From the NCBI GenBank assembly GCA_911728435.2, contig OU452198.1, forward strand, positions 43,987,902 through 44,051,901: DNA of 64,000 nt, in the 5' to 3' direction. This document shows, in pieces, positions 29,020 through 40,682 of the stretch. Below the pieces are notes generated by a model that was not told the DNA's origin, did no database searches, and saw nothing but the letters and a program-made list of their open reading frames with translations. The DNA is from Apoderus coryli. Its lineage: Eukaryota; Arthropoda; Insecta; Coleoptera; Attelabidae. How positions within the stretch are numbered: the stretch's first letter is position 1; each line of letters opens with the position of its first letter. A program made the translations under genes and the position numbers.

Positions 29020-31110
29020 GCAGAACTTTAGAGAAGTAGGACCCAGATTGGTCGTATTCGAAACTATGCATTGATGTTGACGATGCTGTTGGAAGCTTCT
29101 ATAAGAGAGAAAATTATGCAAGATCATTTCCGGCTTGGTTCACTCCTGATATAATATCTAATATTAAGCAAAAGGATAAAAATTTTAATAAATTCAAGAG
29201 AACTCATGATAATAGATATTATGCAGAGTTTAAGACTCCGGAGGTTGATTAGGTCTGACATTAAGATTTCTTATCGCAATTATATGCAGAATATTCAGGA
29301 TACTTTAAAAACTGATCCCAGGGGATTTTGGTCCTATTTCCACCAGCGTACTGGGTCATCTAGGATTCCTAATGTAATGCACTATGGTGACAGAACATGT
29401 GATCAGCCTGCGACGGTTTTGGATGCATTTAGTGACTATTTCGAGAGTGTTTTCTTACCATCATCTGCTATGTCAGCGGACAGTACCGTGCACTCTATAG
29501 TAAACACTACCACGCATGTTAACGCTATCACATCGGATGATATAATGGCTGCTCGCCGAAAGATGAAGAATAAGATGACGACGGGTCCCGATCTGGTACC
29601 TTAATTTCTGGTCAGGGATTGTATTGCAGCTTTTGTGGAACCTTTGGAACTCATTTTTAACTTAATTTTGAAGACACAAAAATCCCCTAATGTATGGAAG
29701 CAGGCGAGGGTTGTTCCTGTTTTTAAATCAGGAGATAAGTGTGAGATAACCAATTATCGCCCCGGGTCTATTCTGTCGAATTTCTCAAAGATATTTGAAA
29801 CAATTTTATATGCGCGTATTTACAATAATCTGTGTAACGATATCTCTGTGTTTCAACATGGATTTATGAATCATAGATCTACAATTACCAATCTTACACA
29901 CATTACACAAGAGATATCGGAAACCTTGGATTGTGGTGGTCAAATGGATGTAGTATACACGGATTTTTCGAAGGCGTTTGACCGAATGGATCACGGTGTG
30001 TTGGTTACCAAGTTAAATCAATTTGGGTTCTCGAATGCCTTGCTTAGACTAATAGTGTCTTACTTGAGTGGCCGCAGTCAATTTGTTTATTATAGCGGAC
30101 ATACATCCAAAGACTATACAATGACATCAGGGGTTCCGCAGGGCTCCAATTTGGGTCCCCTGCTTTTTCTTTTATTTATCAATGACCTAGTCGAAACTAT
30201 TCAGGCAGGAAAGCTTTTGTTTGCTGATGATCTTAAAATTTTTAAACCTATTACAACTAGGTTGGATTGCTTGGCGTTGCAGAGCGATCTTAATAACTTG
30301 CGCGACTGGTGTGACATAAACAAACTATCGCTAAATATAGCGAGGTGTAAATGCGTCACTTACTCTCGGAAGAAGAAATTCATTGTTAATTTATATACAC
30401 TGAACGGCATTTGTTTGTCCCGATCAGACTTGGTTACTGACCTCGGAGTGATGTTCGATTCGAGACTCACATTTAATGAGCACATTAAAACCAGAATTCA
30501 GGAAGCAAGTCGTATTCTTCTTAGTGCGAAGTTGTAAAGGATTTGTGAGTGTCGATGCTCTTATCGCCCTTTATTTTGCCTATGTTCGATCTAAATTAGA
30601 GTATGGATCTATCATTTGGTCCCAATTTTATTCTTATCATAAGCAGTCATTAGAAAAAATACAACGTAGATTTTTGAAATATTTGGTTTGGAAGCAGGAT
30701 GGCGCTTATCCAACTCGAGGATACGATCAGGGATTTCTTTTAGTTCGATTTTCAATGCAGAGTCTTGAACTTCGTCGTGTTTTGTCATCTTTAATGTTTT
30801 TGTATAATATTCTCCATAACAAGGTGGATTGTTCTTATATTCTTTCAAAAGTAAACTTTAATATTCCCAGAATTTCCACTAGACACGATTGTTTGTTTAG
30901 ATGTGAGCGTGCTAGGAACATAGTCCCCACTCTATGTAATGACTGTTAAATTTAATGAATTAAGTCACTGTTTTGATATATTTTTTGATAGTGTTAGTAA
31001 ATTAGAACGTGTTCTTCATGCTGTTTGTAAGTTTTTGTATCTAGGAATTGTCCTGTATAGGGATTTTGTAAATCTGTTGGGCAATAAAGCTATTATTATT
31101 ATTATTATCT
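29020..31110 (+). mobile_element. 5'-truncated LINE, nearly complete RT, (ATT)n tail
   Basis: Starts in the linker after the endonuclease (YARSFPAWFTPDIISNIKQK), shifts frame near 29215, and continues SDIKISYRNYMQNIQDTL to GPDLVP, where TAA at 29602 interrupts. RT proper: VVPVFKSGDKCEITNYRPGS, VYTDFSKAFDRMDHGVLVTK, SGVPQGSNLGPLLFLLFIND, LLFADDLKIF with intact FADD, and LGVMFDSRLTFNEH. A frameshift near 30500 leads to the C-terminal part LEYGSIIWSQFYSYHKQS. The 3' UTR ends GCAATAAAGCTATTATTATT. Three lesions make it inactive. Confidence 0.92.
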
Positions 31111-31583
31111 TCGTAGAGCTGGTCGACCTCCAATTTTCCAGAATATGCAAATAAAAGTCGTTTGATGAAAACCCTAATAAGCTGACTCAAGAAATAGCAC
31201 TGGATAACAACATTGTAAAATTATCAGTGAGGGTTTTTCAAATTTTATTGCATTTATGTGTGTGTGACTTTTCGTTCTCACTGTATTTATACTTTGAAAG
31301 AAGTCGTCTGCCCCTGGCTATGCTACATAATGATAAATAATTTATATCTTGTTTACATAATCGAGAGACGTCAATAATAATTTGCACAAACCATCAACAG
31401 TTTTAATGTTTTTTGATAATACAATGTGTCCAGATATTTACCCGGTTACACTTTTTACGTTTTCCGAGTCGAGTTGTTCACGACGCGACGGTGGGCTGCT
31501 GCCAAATCAAATCAAGAAAGAGGCAGCAATAAGCAACAATAACACAAGCGACGTAATATAAAACCGGAGGTCCTCAAGGTCAT

Positions 31584-32288
31584 ATGAAAATCTTAACTTG
31601 GAACTTGGATATGGAAGATATTCTAAGTTCTCTGAAAAGTCTAAAACCGAAGATGACTGCAGGTATAGATAACCTACCCGCGATGGTGGTTAAAGATTGT
31701 GCTTATGCATTTGTGGAACCATTGTATTACATTTTTAATTTATCCCTGCGGTCCAACTTGTTTCCTGACTACTGGAAGATAGCTCGTATATGTCCTATTC
31801 TTCCTAATTTCGCACAGGTTTTTGAAATTGCTCTGCACAACAAGTTATTTGGGCAAATAAAACATAGGCTAGTTTACCAGCAACATGGGTTCATTAAGGG
31901 TCGTTCTACGGTGACCAATTTAACCACTTTCCTGCAGGATGTAATTCCAGCTCTCGGTCGAGGTTTGCAAGTCGACGCAATCTATACTGACTTTTCCAAG
32001 ACGTTCGATAAGATTGATCATTCCCTGATTCAACAGAAGATGTGCGACATTGGCTTCGGCAGGAATCTGATATCTTTTTTTCAGTCCTATCTGGGAGCAC
32101 GGCAACAATTTGTTGAATACAATGGATTCAGTTCAAGTTCATTCACAGCCTCAAGTGGAACTCCGCAGGGCAGTACGTTGGCTCCTCTTCTCTTTGCAAT
32201 ATTCGTAAACGATATAGGCTCTGGTTTCAATAGCAATTATTTGTTGTTTGCGGATGATTTCAAATTGTATCGCAGACCTTCAAGATAA
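31584..32288 (+). mobile_element. LINE RT fragment with internal deletion
   Basis: Open over 234 codons: KMTAGIDNLPAMVVKDCAYA, then WKIARICPI joined directly to LPNFAQVFEIAL, lacking the family's FKxGDxxxxENYRPIS segment (about 15-20 residues) with the frame kept. It goes on with IYTDFSKTFDKIDH, SGTPQGSTLAPLLFAIFVND (T for V) and LLFADDFKLYRR, then stops. Truncated at both ends. Confidence 0.85.
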
Positions 32289-32400
32289 TTTTGCTTGCAT
32301 TTAACGTATAATTTCAAATCATCTGCAAAAAACTAAATCTTTGAGATGTCACTAATATCAGTTATGAAAATATTGAAAACAAAACAATTGGGGAACACCC
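32289..32400 (-). mobile_element. Inverted LINE RT catalytic-box fragment
   Basis: Minus strand reads FFADDLKLYVKCK next to 32290 and GVPQ near 32395, with damaged sequence between. Its FADD box faces the FADD box of the preceding plus-strand fragment, forming an imperfect palindrome around 32270. Confidence 0.65.
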
Positions 32401-33072
32401 AACGTCACTCAAAATTCATGGGATTCACCATCAGAAATTCCAAAGCTCGCAACTTTGCTATCCAAATATCGAAGTTTACCTTATGCCTTTGGGGTTTGAA
32501 ATAAAATTAGCATTAGATAAACCAAATATGAGGTTTTAAATTTTGAAAAATACCAACTGGTTGGAAAACCGATCTTAAGTTAGCGATAAAACGTAACTTA
32601 CCAAGGTATTTTGGTATCCAAGTCCGTATTCTTCGTCATCTTTCTCATTCGCCGACTCAATTTTATCCATATTGAAAAATTGCTTTAGCTGTCACACAAT
32701 TTTTATCCAAACGACTCCTTTCTCAAATATTTTAACTAAACATCATACCCGACTGCTACAAATGGCTCTACTACAAACTCCAACATCTGGAAATAAAGAA
32801 AAAAAATATTCAACTAAAACTTAAATATCCCGGGTTTTACAGGGATGCAATTTGGGTGCAATGCTATTTTTTATTTTTATAAACAACTTAACAGTTAGCC
32901 TCGTCAGTAAAAAAACACGGGATCATATGATAAAAAAAATAAACGAGGTCTTATAGATAATCTCGAGGTAATAACACTTGAACTCGATAGAAATGATTGA
33001 GATACAAATACAATAGTTGATCTTTTAAAATTTTTAATGACTAAAACTTTAAAATGATTTTCAGAAATTAAT
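32401..33072. other. No gene recognised
   Basis: AT-rich sequence of mixed repeat debris. Nothing identifiable in either strand. Confidence 0.35.
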
Positions 33073-33074
33073 TT

Positions 33075-33102
33075 TACGGGTTGCCTTTTATATTTCGGGA
33101 TT
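33075..33102 (+). mobile_element. Isolated mariner 5' terminus
   Basis: TACGGGTTGCCTTTTATATT and the next bases match the first 28 bp of the mariner at 21429, with one G fewer. It then runs at once into LINE tail sequence. It is in inverse orientation to the same mariner terminus at 36028. Confidence 0.75.
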
Positions 33103-33131
33103 AGAGAACAAAAACAAATATTAATCATCGA

Positions 33132-34394
33132 AAATAATAATAATAATAATCTTTAATCAATATGAAGCACAATTACAAAAATCATGTTATGTTGAAAAGG
33201 CCTGAGTGCAGCCAAACAATGTAATACATTGGTTGTCTGTCTTAACACTTATCCTTGTAAATAATAATAACACTAATAATAACAATAAAATAAACAATCA
33301 TCTAATTTCGTGCAACAAGCTTGCTTTTAATTTCCTTTTGAAAACGACATCAGAACAACTCCGCAACTCATGATCCAAAGCATTATACAATTTAGCAACG
33401 TCATATATGAAGGACCTTTCAAACATTCCTGTCCTATGTGCAGGCGAAGTTAGCCTCCCCCTATGTCGCAAGTTAAGATTATGAACATCAGTGCGAAAGG
33501 TAATCTTATTATACAAGTAATCAGGTGTCTTCGATTTAATTATTTTATGATAAAAACAACATCGGTGGTAATAATGCCTACTCTTCATATCAAGCCATTT
33601 GGCATCCCGCAGTTTATAAGTAATAGGATTATTTTTCCTAATACCGAAGGCAAAGCGTAAACAATATTTTTGTATCTTTTGGATTCGGGCACTTGCTTGC
33701 GCTGTTAGGCAAGGACTATACACAACATTACCGTGATTAAAAACTGACAAGACTAAAGAATCACACAACGTCAACTTGGTGCTCAAGCTAAGGATATGTC
33801 TAGAATTTTTAAACACGATATACATTTTTTAATACATTGCGAAATGTGACTATCGAATCTCAATCCAGAATCCAAAATTAGTCCTAACTTTCTGGCCTCA
33901 GTTTTAAGTTCTAGGGCAACATTTGAATTTCAACTAAATGAGATAAATTTTTCACATCAATTGGGCGGCCAAAAAGCGTGACAACACATTTGTTCGGAGT
34001 TAATCTTAGAGAGTGCCTATCTGAAACATTGTACAGCATTTCAAGATCATTGTTAATCATATTGCATGCCTCAGCAAGAGACTAGGGTTTGAATGAAAAA
34101 TAAACCTGCATGTCGTCAGCAAATGTCTGGCTTTTACAATACTGCAAATGATTATGAAAATTTGAAGTGTATAAATTAAAAAGCGTGGGTCCAAGTATTG
34201 ATCCTTGAGGTACAATTCTTCCTATATCAAGAAAACTGGACTTTCTACCATCCATAACAACCCTCTATTTCCGACCACCCAAATAATTCTCAAAAAACTT
34301 CAAAGCTTTAGAGGTAACACCATTGTGTTTTAAAATTTTGGGTAAAGTCTCGTGTTTGAGGGTATCGAATGCTTTTGAGTAGTCTAACAAGACC
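33132..34394 (-). mobile_element. LINE remnant, C-terminal half, (ATT)n tail
   Basis: Read leftward from 34394: VLLDYSKAFDTLKHE, damaged RT with YFSFKP after TFADDMQV (FADD at about 34117), then an open 175-codon frame (33825-33298) with LTLCDSLVLSVFNHGNVVYS and ending FKRKLKASLLHEIR. The 3' end is an (AAT)n run at 33132-33150 on the plus strand. Fused at 34394 to a mariner. Confidence 0.85.
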
Positions 34395-36028
34395 AAAATC
34401 ACTTTATTGTTTTTCAAAATATTCCCCATGAAGATCTATACACTTTTGCATGCGTTTGAACCAATTGTCGAAGCACTTTTGCCACTCTGATTGAGGTATC
34501 TCCAAAACATGCATTTTACGTACGGGAATAAAAAGAAGTCATTCGGTGCCAAGTCAGGACTATACTTTATACGGCGGATGACTCATGAAATCGATGTTTT
34601 GGGTGCTCAAAAATACTATTGTTTGAGCCGATGTGTGAGAGTTCGCATTGTCGTGGTGAAGAGTGACCCGTCTTCAGCGGTTGGTTTTCCTGATTTCTTG
34701 GAAGACAACTGGCAAACAAATGGTTGTGTACCACTCAGAATTGACTGTTCTGCGTTGTTCTAGTGGTACGCTTGCGACATGTCCAGTTTTTCCGAAAAAA
34801 ACAGGCCACCATTTGCTTGGAAGTGCTTCGTGCACAACTTTTGTTCGATTTGGCTCATCTTGAAACACCCATACAGTCGACTGCTGTTTACTTTTGGGGC
34901 TCATACGCGTAAATCCACGATTCATCACCTGTCACGATGTCATAGACGTGTTTCGAAGCACCGCGATCGTATTTTTTGAGCATTTCTTTGGACCAATCGA
35001 CACGAGCCTTTTTTTGAGCGCTTGACAAATTGAGTGGGATCCAATGCGAAGAAATTTTTTTGACAGTCAAATGTTTATCCAATATTGAATGTATGCTGGT
35101 CCCACTAATGCCTAAGGTTGTCTCAATCTCTTGATAGGTCACATGCCGATCTTGCAATATCAGTTCGCGCTCAGCATGAATGGTTTTCGGAACAACAACT
35201 GATTTTGGACGACCTTCACGAAATTCGTCTTGGAGTGAACTACGACCACGATTGAATTCACCATACCATCGATAAACACTGGTCGTTTCGATGGTATGGT
35301 GAATTCAATCGTGGTCGTAGTTCACTCCAAGACGAATTTCGAAAATTGGAGTTTCTTACAATTTTCGATGAAACTATGTAATTTAATAAAAAATTAGATT
35401 GCAAAGCAGTAACTAAAGACAATTTGCTTCAAAAAATGTATCCACAACTTTTTAGCAATCCCGAAACCGTTTTCACAATAAACAATAATTTTGCAATAAT
35501 AATTGTTAATCAGAAAATAAGTCCCTAAAATATTATTAACAATTCAAACATACACTAACTTAAGAAAAAATACTTTAAACAATTTTATTATTAACAAAAC
35601 AGTTTTAGTAGATACGGATTAAAAACCAAAATAAAGAAATCCAGTTCAAATGCATAATTCTTTAACAATAATAATTTTCCAAAAACCTCTGATAATAAAA
35701 ATGTTTTTTGAACTGAATCAGATAAAAGACCAATACAGAAATTCTTTACAACGAAAATATGCTTGATGAAGGTTCATCGCCAAAAATTGAATTAAGTTCA
35801 TCCATGCACTGTTGCTGAAAATCGCACGAAAATGTTCACGATTTAAATCCATTTTTGTGCCGAGATGAAACTTTTAAGTTACTGTAAACAACACAAATAG
35901 CGCTCGTAGGTCAAAACGTTCTAAGTACGTATAACCTCAAAAATGTCCAACTTTACGATAGAGCTGTCAGTTGCCACATTACAACACCAGGATTGCCAAA
36001 TCCCGAAATATAAAAGGCAACCCTCGTA
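34395..36028 (-). mobile_element. DD34D mariner, rearranged, fused to LINE
   Basis: 5' terminus TACGAGGGTTGCCTTTTATA at 36028 on the minus strand, close to the mariner at 21429. The transposase reads TWVFQDEPNRTKV-type sequence and [13 protein letters not shown] around 34890-34930, and DRHVTYQEIETTLGISGTSI near 35150, in several frames. The 3' terminus is missing: the copy stops within AATAAAGTGATTTT at the LINE junction. About 430 bp of foreign sequence (35342-35765) and a perfect palindrome (35219-35341) lie inside. Confidence 0.85.
35219..35341. repeat. Perfect 54-bp palindrome inside mariner
   Basis: 35219-35272 and 35288-35341 are exact reverse complements around 15 nt. Both arms are transposase sequence (encoding part of the N-terminal region), so a short stretch was copied in inverse orientation, as in template switching during repair. 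Confidence 0.9.
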
Positions 36029-36419
36029 TTATGTTCGACTTATTTTTTTCCTTTATTATATATTTTTTTAAATGTTATAATATAACAAACCCAAAAAGAT
36101 AAAATTAATGCGCCGTAAAATAACTTTAACTTAGAGCGGAAGGAATTTTGAGCAAAAATGTATATTAAAGAAACCGCTTTATTTTTACTGAATAATAATA
36201 ACCCTTTCAAATATTCTGCATCAAATATAAAGAAGAAAATGTATTACTTAATGAAGAAAGAGAACATACGAGGACCACCTTTTATATTTTTATAAACGAC
36301 AACTAGATGGTGCTTTTGACATGTCTGTCTCATCGTTATTGTTGGAATTCTGTTTATTTTATTTTATTAAATATAGTCAACTTTATATTCCCTGTAATAT
36401 TGCAGCTGCACGAAAGATT

Positions 36420-36500
36420 ACTTAGCCTTGAACGCTTTCTTCTTTGACAGACCGACGCCGACGACCGTTTTAGTGGTTGAAATATACCGCCCCGGGGCGC
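36420..36500 (-). other. Short GC-rich coding-like segment, unresolved
   Basis: On the minus strand a possible acceptor AACTTCAG is followed by GRYISTTKTVVGVGLSKKKA and FKAK then TAA, and by overlapping AATAAA signals near 36350. It looks like the last exon of some basic protein, but I cannot name it and no upstream exon is seen. Confidence 0.2.
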
Positions 36501-36581
36501 TGAAGTTCAGTTGGCATGTATAATTGAATGAGAGTAGTGCGCACGGCCGTCTCTTCTTTTGTAAATGAAAACTCACACTTT

Positions 36582-36582
36582 C

Positions 36583-36622
<40 letters not shown>

Positions 36623-37475
36623 TGCTTTATTGCTCAACAGAAAATCCATTTACAGAGCAATCTTACAAAATTACTTAATATTAATAATAACAATACAAAT
36701 AAACCGAAACAGAAAGAAAGAAACACCATACATTCAACCTAAATGTTCATTCAAAACACCCAAAACAGTACTTAAGTGATCAAAAAAAATATCACTCTCA
36801 TCTCTTACAAAGTTATATGTCCGACACATTGTGTAGACAGGCGACTTCATCAACAAATTGGTCCTAGGTAGGTCGTTATAAAATAAATTAGAAGATCTCG
36901 AATTTTGCCTTGGTACCAGAAAATACAACTTTTGCAAGAGTTCAGCGCAATCAATCTTACTATGCAATATATTAAAAAGGAATTTTACTGCATGAATTTT
37001 TCGTCTTAATTCTAAACTTTGTATTTGACATCTTGTTAACAAGATGCCATACTCTATTCCTCTTTCTGGATATGATCCATCAGTTTTGAAACATAAGTAT
37101 TTTAAGAACTTACGCTGAACTCTCTCAACAGAAATATTGTAACAGTTATAATATGGAAACCATATTAAAGAGCAGTATTCCAGCTTTGACCTGACATATG
37201 CATAGTATAAGGTTTTTATTGTATCCATATTCTCAAAAGATCTGGAATTTCTCACAATGTAGCCATAAGACCTAGATGCACTCAGAATTATGTTATTTAT
37301 ATGTATATCGAATGAAAGAAGCTTATCAAAGGTCACACCAAGATCCTTAATGGACTCAGGACGATTTAAAATCGTCTCACCAATCGTATAATCGAAATGA
37401 ATGGCTGATTTTTTTCTCGTATATGACATAACTTTACACTTGGAAGAGTTCAAGTTCAGTTTCATATTCAAAATA
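36582..37475 (-). mobile_element. 5'-truncated LINE, C-terminal part, long (ATT)n tail
   Basis: An open frame of 245 codons (37471-36734) starts after the RT catalytic box: MNMKLNLNSSKCKVMSYTRK, LGVTFDKLLSFDIHINNI, LEYCSLIWFPYYNCYNISVE and RGIEYGILLTRCQIQSLELR. The tail reads GCAATAAAGCAATTATTATT with about 12 ATT units, the same tail style as the LINE at 29020. Reading frame intact over its whole length, so a relatively young copy. Confidence 0.9.
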
Positions 37476-38319
37476 ACTGTGTTGTACGTAACGCTTAATA
37501 TAATTTTTAGTTTCTTTTCATATAATTCTTTCGCGTATTACATAGTAATTACGCATAATATAATAAGTTCGTGTGTTTAGTACTATTAATAAAAAAAAAC
37601 TTTCTTGGTATATTGTGTTGTACCTACTTGTACTGTGATTACCATAAACGTTGTTTTTAGTTATAAAGTTTTATTGAACAATTCTTTTTGTGTTTTTTGT
37701 TGATTGTGTGTGGTGACTTAGTCACAGATTGTATACTTTGTAAATAAATTAGTTATAAGTAAAATAAAACATAATTTCGTTTTATTTACAATTCATTAAT
37801 AAATTGTGAATGTGGAAGATGGACAACGCCAAGAATAACCTCTGCAAATGAACCTCCCTCTATTTCTACAGTTATATTCATAAAGAAATTTATATTACTC
37901 GTTGGATGATTTTATACGAATTTAGTGAACAAAAATACAAAAGTATGAATAAATAACAACAATAAAGAAATAACAGAATGTACCAGTTTGTTATTCTTTA
38001 TCTTTGGAATTTATTTGTGAACGTAGACTGTAGAATCTTTTATAATACAGTTTGTTTAGTCTAGAAATACATTGTCAACACGTTAATGGTATTATGGGAA
38101 AATTTAACGTTTAATTTCTGACTGTTACATGTAAACATTATTAAAAACTGCTATTTTTTGTGGTCTGTTTTAAACACGCTTCAAAATGGGTACGAAGCTT
38201 TGCAAAACAAACTGCAATTAGCTAGCTAGTCCTTTTAATAAATTCCGTACAAATTTGTATGGAGAAGAAAAGGTTATATCGAAAAAAATTGAAAAAATAA
38301 CCCAATTTAAATGTCTCTG
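37476..38319. other. No gene recognised
   Basis: AT-rich, without repeats or open frames I can name. Confidence 0.4.
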
Positions 38320-40682
38320 TAATTCACTATATTTTTAGGACCATCTTTCTTAAAAATGGGCACGACTTTGGCTAGTTTCAATATTTGAGGGAAATTCACC
38401 ATCAAAGAAGGAACAATTTGTTAATACATATTACGAAGAATCTTCTTTTCCGTTGCTGAAAGTTTCCTTTCGTGAACTGTATGTCGGTATATTGAAAATA
38501 ATATTGCGTTATTGTTAATTTTTATACGTTTAATCACACATATGATCTACTGTTATAAAAACATGTATTGACCAACTGATTGTAAGGGTAATAACAGTAA
38601 ATTCAAATAAAACCCAAAAATAATGCAAATAATTGAATTTAATCCGTTCAGTACAACAGCTTTTTTTATCTTCCACTATTCTCTAACAATACGAAGGAGA
38701 TGTTTCTTCATTTGCCGATGATACGGTTATTTTGGAGAAACTGGAAAGATGTTAAAATAAAGGCTGAAAATGACTTGGTTAAAATTAAAAATTGGTTCGA
38801 CAATATGACACTAACCATTAATTTCGATAAGACAATAGTATATTAAGTATTGAGAACAGTAAGTGTAGTTTACCGTTCGACGACAATGTTTGGCCAAAAT
38901 TGGAGGAGATCGGTAAACTATTACTGTTTGAGATACTTATACTATTTTTTGTACGATCGAAATAGCTGAAATTGCAATTTTATTATTTTTAATAGTTAAT
39001 ATTTTCAATTAAATACAAATTCAGGTTAGCTGAATACCCTCTACAAAGTTGCAGTTGAACGTTGTCATGGAACTAATTGTTATTGTTATGATTATATTGT
39101 ATTTTTTATGTCATGTATTTGTCAAAACTTATTTAAATAAGTATTATTATTGAAAATGAGTGACTTTGAATGTGAATCTCTTGATGAAGCATGGAATGTT
39201 GGAATAGCCGCTATAATTCCAGAGAATGGTATGAAAATGCTTATAAAAGTTCATACCTAATGCCGTTTAATATACAATTTAAAAATCAAAATAATGTCGT
39301 CAGCATAAATGCGCAATGATATACCGTCGTGAATTTACTTACCGTTCTCTGAACGGTAAGTGAATTACTTACCGTCGTGTTTGGGTTGTCAGCCAGTAAA
39401 TGTCACTTACTGTCATAAAGACAGACACGGTAAACAATCAAAAAAGGTCGGTCGTACAAAAATAGTTATTTATTATACAAGGGAAAAAAGTACTAGATTT
39501 TAGCTCGAGGTTGTGTTGTCTCCCGACGCGCAGCGGAGGTCAAACTTTTTTCCCGTCACAGAAAAAATATATTTCTTTTACATGTAAACATCAATCAACA
39601 TCAAAGGCGCCATATTTTGCATCTTTAAAACTTATCCAGGAAAATACAATTATTGTCATAGAAGAAACAAAAAGCATCAAATATTTAGGTATAGAAATTG
39701 ATAGTAATCTCAAATGGGATGTTCACATAAACTCCATAGTAAAGAAACTTAGAATTCTTGTCTTCAAGTTTCACAAACTAAAATACATCCTTAACGTCCC
39801 ACAGCTACGTTTAGCTTATTTTGCGTTAGTGTAACCTCTTCTACAATATGGGATATCGGGATGGGGATCCGCATATCCATGTAATTTAAAAAAACTAGAA
39901 ACCATGCAAAAAATTCTTCTTAAGATAATATATAATAAAAAGAAAACCTACCCTAGTGATTTCACTGAAAGTCAAATTCTAGATATTAATCAAATTTACG
40001 TACTGAAAATATTATCATACCAATATAAAAACAGACACAACTTGACTAATATAACACACATGTATGAAACAAGACACAAGAAAAATACACAAACACGGAC
40101 AATAAAAGCTTACAAAACTAAAATACAGAGATCGACATATTTTTTGGCCCCGTATGTATACCGATTGATACCCAAAGAAATCAAAGATCAAAGAAATCTT
40201 AAGGTATTTAAAAGAAAAATGATCTGGTTGCACTCTAGAAGAAATACTTGTTACAATTTTATAAATTTCAATAGTTTTCCATTTTGATATTATAAGTAAA
40301 ATATATCTACAAATTATTGCGAGCAGGGTATATATATGTAATATATATAAATTTAAAAAAAAAATAATAATCAAGCTATTGTTTTGAATGTGTTAACATT
40401 TTTGAGTTCTATTAAGTATAGGGGAAGTTTTTTAATGTGTTAATTGTTGGAGTATACACATTTTTTATTGTTTTGAAACGAATAATAAGTTATTTTGTAA
40501 TTTTTTCGATTAATTGTTCTGCTGTTGTTTGATTGCGAGAAATGGATATGAAATTTATTCACGCACAAACCGTTTTAACGGTTTCAGTGGATTTTCATTT
40601 TATTTCCGTAAAGAACACATAGCATAAAATTATGTACATGTAAATTTCTTTTTGGAATTAAATTATTATTATTATTATTAAT
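38320..40682 (+). mobile_element. LINE with inverted 5' segment and an insertion
   Basis: Minus strand at about 38425-38330 reads FPQILKLAKVVPIFKKDGPK, an early RT motif. The plus strand then has SSFADDTVILE (about 38705) and IKNWFDNMTLTINFDKT, is interrupted from about 38840 to 39564, and resumes KYISFTCKHQST, IKYLGIEIDSNLKWDVHINS, a TAA at 39832, LLQYGISGWGSAYPCNL and a C-terminus to 40287. It ends in (ATT)n at 40662-40682. Opposite orientation of early and late RT parts fits twin priming. Confidence 0.75.
38840..39564. mobile_element. Unclassified ~725-bp insertion in the LINE
   Basis: Splits the RT between NFDKT and KYISF. It contains repeated TTACCGT/ACGGTAA phrases, including a palindrome around TACCGTTCTCTGAACGGTAA (39344-39363), and a 34-codon frame from 39157 (MSDFECESLDEAWNVGIAAI). 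Ends not defined; no clear target duplication. Confidence 0.45.
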
